Of a stretch of DNA of 64,000 nucleotides, positions 56,001 to 64,000 are shown piece by piece. Origin of the DNA: Onchocerca volvulus (lineage: Eukaryota > Nematoda > Chromadorea > Rhabditida > Onchocercidae); assembly GCA_000499405.2 (NCBI GenBank), contig HG738137.1:21228603-21292602 (forward strand), written 5' to 3'. The notes under the pieces are model-generated. The model worked only from the letters and a program-made list of their open reading frames with translations. It was not told the DNA's origin and made no database searches. Numbering within the stretch: position 1 is the stretch's first letter; each line of letters begins with the position of its first letter. A program made the translations under genes and the position numbers.

Positions 56001-59000
56001 ATAAATAAGCAAAAATTATAATATCAAAAATAAATTACAGAAGCAATATTCCAATGGACACCACAGTAATATAAGTTGACGGCCATGATCGTTTTACATT
56101 ACACGCAGGCATCCTGTAGGACTGAAATTTTTCTAATATTTTCTAAAAATTTAAAAGAAAATGGAATTTACCTGGCAATATTTAGAAACAAAATTATTTT
56201 TCAATTAAAAACTTTACCAAATCAATTGAAAAACAGTTTTGCTTATTTCAAATTACCTGCGGTTTATAAATCAAATTTAATTTGATTTATAAACCGCAAA
56301 TAATCTAAAATCTATATCTACTGTTGAGAATAAGCTTCCCAATTTCAAAATTACATTCACTATCAAATTTGTTTCTTATAGAGAAATTAAACCTAATAAT
56401 AATGGATAATGAAATAGTCCGCTGATCTTACCAGATCAAATTGTACTTAGAGAAAGAGACTTCTTAATGTTCCCGTTTCCCTTACAAGTCTACAGTTTCT
56501 TGATTTTGTTTAGAGTGGGATTACTGAAGTACTGAATATCAAATAATTTTTCCAATTTTTTTTTGCTCCAAAACCGCATTATGTGAATGGTAATTTTAGG
56601 AACAAGAGCAAGCGACAAATCATAATTCAAAAAACATTAGACATATATTAGATGGTGCCATGCTTTTTTTCCGCTCTGTCAATCAAATCATAATTGATTC
56701 TTTCTATCTATTCAAAAATTAGCAGTCTGGAAAATGAAGCTCTTGACTTCACTCAAAAATAACCTCAGACAGCATGCAAAGCTTTCAAGCAAAAAAAAAA
56801 TTTCAAGCGACAAGCAATAGAAAAATCATGCTATTAACTGGAAGAGTTGAATTTAATATTAATGATTCAAGCTCTATTAGTGCATTTCGTCATCTGTAAT
56901 GCGTTAACAGTGGGAAACAATAAAATGCATTTTAAAAACGAAGAAAAAAAAATCTTATTTAAAAGTGCTAACCGGGAGGAAAGGTGGATTTTGTCGTGGG
57001 GTTAGCAACTGGTCTTTTAATTTCAATTTCGCGCTCGAATTTTTCTAATTTCGACGAAAACGCTAACCGCTCGGGATTCGGAATCGATGACCAAGATGAC
57101 GTAGATGGAGATGAGGACTGAAAAAGGATGATTTTTCTCTTTATTCGATTTTAGTTCTATTAATTAAATTTCGAAACATTTTAGACAGAATAAAGCTGTT
57201 CATCGATTTATTGTTTCAAAATTTGATATAGCAGAATATTTCATTTCTGCCTTAAAAAATCCCCTCTACAAAACTCATCTTTTGGAAAGCAATGATTTAA
57301 ATGATTTAGAAGATATGTAAAGACACCCATAAAAAATTCTTTAACTTTCATTGCCAGGAATTTGAGAAAATATGATAAATAAAACAAGATTCTTCAGAGA
57401 AAAAAATGACCTGTGCTGATGAGATTGTGTGTTCTTTTTGTTTTTCAAATTGTTCATCAAAAGAAGTAAGCGGTAAAGATGCATCAACTGCATTACCATT
57501 CTACGAAAAAATATATTTAAGTTCTACCAAAATTCAGGAAAGTAAATCACATATTTTTTAAAATATATTAAGACTTATTTAATTACTAATAGAAATGATG
57601 ATATATTCTTCAAGCAGAAAAATGCTTAACAAAAAAGGAAGCGGTGAAGGGCTATCTCCCAATAGATTAATAAAGATATGCTTGAAGGCAAACGTCAACT
57701 TTAAGAAAATTCAACAGATTTAAATATAAACTAAATAGTTTGAAGCTATGCTAACGTGATTGTCAAAAACAGTCGGTCGAAGTTTATTTTCATCCTGTGT
57801 GAGAGCAGAATCCATATCTTATTTAAAAAAAAAATACCGTTTACCAGAAATGGGAAAACTAAAAATCAGAATGTTATGATTCTGCTGTTTCTGGTTAATT
57901 TTGGTACAATTATCACCATTTGTGACAGATACTGTCAAGTACAATTCTGATTTGTTAAGAATATTAATAATAATGTTAATATCTACCTATAGATCCATAT
58001 ATACATACATGCATTTATATCCGCATGTGCATATATGTATTTTCATAAATACATATACGTATTAAATAATATATACTGAAAAATATATACAGGAAAGCGA
58101 AAAAATAAGAAGCAATGAGCATTCAACCCATCATTAATTACCAAGTTTAGTTTTAAAAAAGTTTGAAAACGAAACATAAAAAATCTGAGATTAAAGCCTT
58201 GAAAATGTTAGAAGAAGTCTGAAAATTCTAGTAAAATGAGCTAGGAAACGAAATTAAATTTGAAAAAAAAAAAAGCCGGAATGCATATAAGAAATCAAAC
58301 GTTCGAAAACAGGAAAAGCTATTTTTGAATTATGGCAAAAAAAAATAAAATAAAATAAAACCATAAGCAAAGAACATCAGCACAAGAGAGCAGCGAATTT
58401 GGATGATTGTATTAAATCTAGTATCTGTGTAAAAATTTGGATTTTATTGTAGACTGGACCGATTCTATTCTAGATTAAATGGCAAAACACCGTAGAAATC
58501 AGAAAATCCTACAGCCGAATAAAAATTATAGATGTTCTAATAAAAAAAAAATGAAATAGAAACCATTTTTATTACCTGGTTTGGAATGATTCTCGGCTTC
58601 GGTGCGATCGGAGGAGGTACTGCAGGACGAAGGGTTGACGTAGAAAATGTAGTCGTATTCGACGACGAAAATGGAGATAACGGTTGTGGTAAACTTGATG
58701 TTGATGAAGGTGCCTAAAAATCCAGAATGAATCAAAATACACTTGTAGTATTAATTTTATCTAATATCTGTAAATGGAAATAGAAAGTAAAAATTAAATT
58801 AATGCGACAAATATGCTTCAAATCAATATGTAAAAAATTGCATTTTATCTCAATATAGTCTGCATCGGAATATAACATTTACAAGACGAAAACTTCAACT
58901 CTGAACAATGAACTCAGCACATATGAAGGTTGCTTCCTAGACATTCGCAGTGGATAACTAGATGAACACGAGTTTTATCAAAACTATTTAATTGGAAAAT

Positions 59001-62000
59001 CATGAAGCTGTCTATTGGTCATTTGAAGGATGCGCGAAATCTCTTCCCCATCTTCTCAAAAGTTCCTCAAATCCTCTTTTTTTTAGAGATATTCTTTTTT
59101 TTTTTGCTTTCATTTTTCTCAAACAATGAGACTGTTAGAATAAATTTAGCAAAAAAAAACTGATCCTAAATTTAAAACATAGAAATTCAATAAATTGCAT
59201 ATTATTTAATTTTATTGAATGATATCAATCCACATTTGCAAATAATTCTTTAAATATTGCCTTCTCTTCTTCGATTCTACACTTTTTTCACTACTGTGTG
59301 AACTTTTAAATTAAAAAAAATTTAAAAAATTTTTAAACTATTGCCAATACTGATAGTCCGTTGAATTAACATCTACTAACTATACATTTCATTTTTGATC
59401 AACATTTGATCTGTTTGCTCATGCTAATAATCGATATTTAAAGTTAAAACTAATGAATGAATTGAAAGAATACTAACCACAGCAGAAGATAAAGAAATAG
59501 GTGGAATTGGAGAAGAAGCAGCCAAAGGAGTATCAGCCGAAATGGAAGCTAGAGTTTTGATTGTTTCGGACGTTCCAGTATCTGGTGGCGGTGGTTTGAA
59601 TGATTGTGGTGAGGAGCTGTTTACTGGGACCTGAATATCAGCATTCAAAGTACTGGAAATTGTAGTTTCACCGGCTACAGCTTGCGTCTCATTACTAGCC
59701 AGACCTATGAGCGGAGAAGACACCTGCAAGAAAAAATCAAATTTATGGTTTGAAAATATTTTTCGGAAAATTGAAGAGAAGAACAAGAGAAAGGAAAACA
59801 AGAAAATAACTGTTTTAAGAATGCTTTGAATCAAAAATCATTTTAATAAAAACGTGTTTAATACTTGCTTTAAAAAGACTGGAAATTTATTACAGTAAAA
59901 GCAAAAAAAAATGAAAAACTGAAAAAAAAAAAGATACTATAATGTGTTCAAATTGCTAATGTCCAGTATTTAAAATTAACGCTTAAATACTAAAAAATTT
60001 CATGGATTTGTTATTATTACTTCTGCAATCAAGGCTAAAAGATAAAACTTACAGTAGAAGAAGAAACACAGAAAGCATCACACACTAATAGCCGTACAGT
60101 AGATCCTGAATGACGTAAAATACGAGCTGCTTCTTCTTGTGAGCATCCCAGTAAAGACTCATCGTTAACCTCCAAAATACGAGTTCCTACCGATAATGAT
60201 GATGCAGAAGCAGGACCACTTCGTTCTACCTAAAAACAGAACATCAATTTATAAGGAATTTGCAAAAATGATTTTTTTTAAATACAAGTTTTATATCCAA
60301 ACAGTATTCTGTCTTCATTTATAGCTTTATCACATATTTGTGCTTTCTCACAGATGAAACGAACCTTTTCGATGAAGATACCTTCATCAGTTTTATCAAG
60401 AGGATTTGCAGGTGGACTACCTATACCGCCACAAATATTTAATCCCAGTGGTTCGCCAACGTTTCGCTTGATTGTCACTTCTCTTAAACCCGGTGGTTGC
60501 GGCTCATGAATAACTAACAAACGTACTGTCCTATCGCTTTGCTTCAGGGCCTAAAATGTAGAAATTAAATGAAAATAAAATTAAAGAGATGTATGTTTTA
60601 TTGTTTGTAAATAAGATACCAAAGCTTTGCTAACGGTTTAAGTTGTTTGGAAGTTAATATAATTATCACTGACAAACAACTACATTCCTGTTACTATAAT
60701 CACTGAAATAGTGAAAAATCTTTATCATCATGGTTGATGAACAATGCATTAGTTTTTAAAGATAAATGATAAAAAAAATTATAATAACGAACGATTCCAA
60801 AACATAACAGAATAAACTATCTGTGATTAAATACCTCAACTGCTGTTTGATGTTTCGCTGCACGGATATTAATATTGTTCACTGATAATATCCTGTCGCC
60901 AATACGCAACCTTTGTGAACGACCTGCGGGTGAATTCGGTGTTATTTTTGAAATAAATACGCCAGGTGCATTGATACCAAATGGATGCGAAGAATGGTCA
61001 CTACCACCAACAATTGATAAGCCCAATGAGTGACTGTCACGTACAAGTTCTACCTCCTGAAAAATTATTTCATTTCTCTGAAAAAAAAAAAAAAAAAAAG
61101 AGACCGATTTCGACGGGTAGTCAATGCTAATGTTCTCTCACTGTTTCTTAACTTGTTTGCTATATTTCCTCAATGGATTTATTGCTTCAATTACACTAAG
61201 AAATTAACATAGTCATGACAAAACAGAACTCCTTTCTCACAATAAATGAAACTACAAATAGTACTTCGGGCAAAACTTGCTTTCTCTAATGTCATTTATG
61301 GTCAATTTGACTCAAACTTTATGAACAAAAAAGAGGACAAACTAACATTTCTTCAAGCATATTATAAGAACAGACATATTATATACGTTATTTGAAATAA
61401 TTTAATAACTAACTTCAGTTTTACCATCCCAAGAAGGATCACCGAAACCGTACTTCTTTATTGGCGATATTCGTTCAACTGTGTGTGTTTTTGTTGACGA
61501 TAAACTTAAATACGATTTTATGCGATAATATGATTTCAATATAATTTACGATTCATAAAATAAAAACTTAGAAGTCAGATCAATATTAAGTATGTATTTG
61601 TCAAAAAGTAATTAGAAGTTAATTAAATCAAGTATGAAATATATATTTCCCAGAAAACAATCACCTCAGTGAGGAAGACGCCAGATTAACATTCTGATTC
61701 CCACGATCTCTCTGCACCACTAAATAAATATCACTTCCACTATGTCCGGTCAGTAATGCCACTGCTTGGTCATGTCGCGCACCTCTCATATTTGTGCCAT
61801 TTATCTGAATTATATAGAATGAATGGAATTAAATTAAAATACATTTTTAAAATATTTTTTTAAAATAAAATACAGCTAATAAACTGAAATATACAAAATA
61901 TGTAAGTCTTGCAATGTATATTTGTCCATGGAAATATAAAAATTCGTCCGAAAATTTTTTAGAAATTTTTGAAAGATATCATTACCGAAAGTACGCGATC

Positions 62001-62949
62001 ACCAACGCGCAACTTGCCATCTCTTTCAGCTGCACCTCCAGAAGCGATAGACGATATCATAATTATATCACCTGTACCACCTGCAACACTGAATCCTGGC
62101 GAACCATTCATATCGCGTCGAATCGTTGTTGAAATCGTCTCCTTTGTCATTGATGATGACGCTTCAATTGATTCCGAAATTAATGAATTATCGATACTCT
62201 GATTTGGAGAATTCTGAAACGATATTTACATTTCATCCAATTCACCATTTAAATACACCAAAACGAACAGTATGAAAAGAAAACTTCAAATGAGGAAAGC
62301 AAACAACTTTGAAATCGAAATTACGCACAGTATAGCCGCTGCAGGTAATATAGGAAGACGGAGTTTCACGTGAATCACGCAAAATTGTCAACTCTACAAC
62401 ATCTCGAGCATCCTGCATTGATGTTACTGCTACCTGAATCCAAATATAGAGAAAATTGGTCAATGAAATTTAAAAAATACATTATTTTTATTTCATGTCC
62501 CGAACTATTATGATCAAATATAATAGGATAAAAAACTGCTTGGTTTTAATATCCCTAAAGTTCTATAAACATGACTGGAAAATATAAAACATGCCTGATG
62601 GCGCACATTGACTACATCTGTTTTATTAACACGAAGCAATTTGTCGCCCACTCTTAATCCGGCAATCATTGCTGGACCACCATCAGTAAGTTTCGAGACA
62701 AATAAACCAGTATCATCATCCTGAAATCATATGGAATAATCTCTAAAATATATTAAAAACTAAACGTGCCATTTATAGCAAAAATTTTTATAAACCATAA
62801 TTTTTTTTCAAACTAACCTTATAAGGTGTTGATTCTAAACCACCAGCAATGGATAAGCCAAGCCCTCCATTTATATCACGATGAATTTTTACATTCAATA
62901 TTTCAATACCTGGTGATAATTTTTGCCTCTGATCTACTATGCGGTCGAT
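53089..62949 (-). CDS. scrib: Scribble (four PDZ domains and C-terminal region; LRR part outside window)
   Basis: Eighteen exons with agreeing phases, 868 residues: 62949-62818, 62720-62595, 62433-62329, 62213-61986, 61804-61665, 61504-61414, 61056-60835, 60550-60365, 60229-60053, 59723-59478, 58713-58576, 57794-57756, 57500-57411, 57117-56973, 54334-54190, 53811-53653, 53435-53366, 53256-53089. PDZ1 has GLGLSIAGGLESTPYK, PDZ2 PGFSVAGGTGD, PDZ3 GLSIVGGSDHSSHPFG (as in human SCRIB), and PDZ4 EPLGLNICGG. The tail is colinear with vertebrate Scribble: PERLAFSSKLEKFE, EDEIRKMKEEETKK, VIRTKKAENR, EWRQARFKSLEAD. Before it lies a Pro-rich segment (PAVPPPIAPKPR) that could bind SH3 domains. Scribble sets apico-basal polarity at the lateral cortex with Dlg and Lgl. 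The N-terminal LRR exons must lie beyond position 64000; the 62950-64000 interval shows none. Exon 57794-57756 is the least certain. Confidence 0.92.
56258..56298. repeat. 41-bp near-perfect palindrome
   Basis: Two 20-bp perfectly complementary arms (left arm TGCGGTTTATAAATCAAATT) are separated by a single T, inside the 2.6-kb intron 54335-56972 of the Scribble gene. The transcript could fold into a perfect hairpin with almost no loop. Confidence 0.9.
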
Positions 62950-64000
62950 CTATAAATGATGTTTGAAATTAAATAAATCAGAATAACAAGCCAAGGTAAG
63001 TGCGTTTTCTACTACGAATTTGAATTCTCAAATAATTTTTGAAATTTTAATAAAGTTTTCATTAAAATATATTGTTTACTATTTCAAAAAGAAATTTTCA
63101 AAGGCACAAACCCAATAAAATAAAATTGTTAATTTCATATCAGTACAGAAAAAAAACCATCGGAAAGGACTTTTGTTTTATGAAGTTTCCGATAACTGAT
63201 AAACACAGAACTTGCCTACTGAAAACAAAAAGTTTTTTTCCTTGTATCTCATAAATTAATGAATAATTGATCCAGTCCGGTATTCTTTCAAAAATACCTC
63301 GACTTTCTTTACAATTAAAAACCCTGAACTCATTCAAATTTCGAAAAAGAAAAAAAAAAAGACTTTGGTTTATTTTGCGTGAAACTCAGAAGGGCTGCTA
63401 ACACAACTGATGGTAATAAGGAGTGTTCGCAACCTTTCTGAGTTTCACACAAAATAACGGTGTAGTTCATCACACTTTTTCATTAAATTTTTGAGAAAAA
63501 ATAGAAATGATTAAAGTTTGGAAATCAAAAAATCAAGTGGAAAGTCACACAAAAATAGACATAAGAAAGTCCATGCATTACTTATGTTCACTGAACATTT
63601 TCAAACAATTTCTTGACAAACTAAAAGATCCATGTATAAAAAGATGTAAAAGAGAAAAGGGAATAAAACCATTATTAGCAACCTCTAATTTTAAAAGAAA
63701 AGCAAGAGCCTCAAAAAATCAGAAGGCCGAAATCACAGCATCAACATAAATAATTTTCACCGCGCTTCATCAAAACTAATTATAAAGTTGAATTGGAATA
63801 CTTGGTGTACTGAATCGTTTCAACTGTGTACCTCAACATTTACAACTTCCAACGTAAGCAATAGGCATGTTTCTACGACTATCATTTCCTTCTAATTTAA
63901 GAACACTTATCAATAATTTCATCTTATTGATAGAACTACTCAACTTTGTGTCCGAAACTTTCTAACAAGATGTCAATTTCAGAACACATTTTCAAACTTG
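62950..64000. other. Intron sequence of the Scribble gene
   Basis: No exon was recognised between the PDZ1 exon and the end of the window. The leucine-rich-repeat exons expected 5' of PDZ1 are therefore separated from it by at least 1 kb. The only structured element is the hairpin at 63370-63457. Confidence 0.6.
63370..63457. ncRNA. 88-nt hairpin, pre-miRNA-like or MITE remnant
   Basis: Two 35-nt arms (63370-63404 and 63423-63457) are complementary except at four positions and flank an 18-nt loop. Pairing on the minus strand, the direction of the host gene, has two G-U wobbles and two mismatches. The core GTGAAACTCAGAA is perfectly paired. Size and loop suit a metazoan miRNA precursor in an intron, but an inverted-repeat transposon remnant is equally possible. 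Confidence 0.4.

Noticed and set aside
63507..63749. 80-codon plus-strand open frame near the window end
   Set aside because: Lysine-rich, low-complexity composition, antisense within a Scribble intron, and no splice context or family resemblance.

Overview
The window is AT-rich eukaryotic DNA with short GT-AG introns (mostly 50-400 bp). Its four recognisable proteins are an EB-module chitin-deacetylase-like protein, a GLD-1-type STAR protein, a CEH-14-type LIM-homeodomain protein and a Scribble-type LAP/PDZ protein. Together they indicate a nematode, and the composition and gene structure suit a clade III (spirurid/filarial) species. The species itself cannot be read from the sequence. No bacterial operon, CRISPR array, rRNA or tRNA was seen. 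All exon models below come from reading splice signals and matching reading-frame phase by eye.

Layout. (1) About 340-16,600, minus strand: a gene of at least 31 exons encoding a secreted-type protein. About twenty cysteine-rich EB modules are joined by Ser/Thr-rich linkers and end in a polysaccharide-deacetylase (NodB-like) domain whose metal and catalytic residues are largely replaced. Its first exon is not identified, and its 3' end may run off the window. (2) 16.6-27.2 kb: mostly non-coding, with a 53-bp poly(A) tract and two weak candidate upstream exons. (3) 27.2-28.2 kb, plus strand: a three-exon gene for a 168-residue single-pass membrane protein with an N-myristoylation-like start. 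A possible alternative last exon lies 1.6 kb downstream. (4) 33.1-35.6 kb, minus strand: a complete GLD-1-like KH/STAR RNA-binding protein of about 394 aa. (5) 35.6-38.3 kb: its upstream region, with a palindromic nuclear-receptor-like element and a string of plus-strand splice signals. (6) 38.3-40.9 kb, minus strand: ceh-14 (LHX3/4 class), lacking only its first exon. (7) 40.9-53.1 kb: about 12 kb of gene-poor DNA upstream of ceh-14 with small tandem repeats. (8) 53.1-62.9 kb, minus strand: the four-PDZ and C-terminal part (18 exons, 868 aa) of Scribble. The leucine-rich-repeat part lies beyond the window. The flanking intron holds an 88-nt hairpin.

The genes are independent eukaryotic loci rather than one pathway. 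The most interesting points are the degenerate deacetylase fused to a long EB array built from phase-1 exons, the retention of a four-PDZ Scribble in a nematode (C. elegans LET-413 has one PDZ), three GC-AG introns, a possible 41-residue cassette exon, a pre-miRNA-like hairpin, and a 41-bp near-perfect palindrome.
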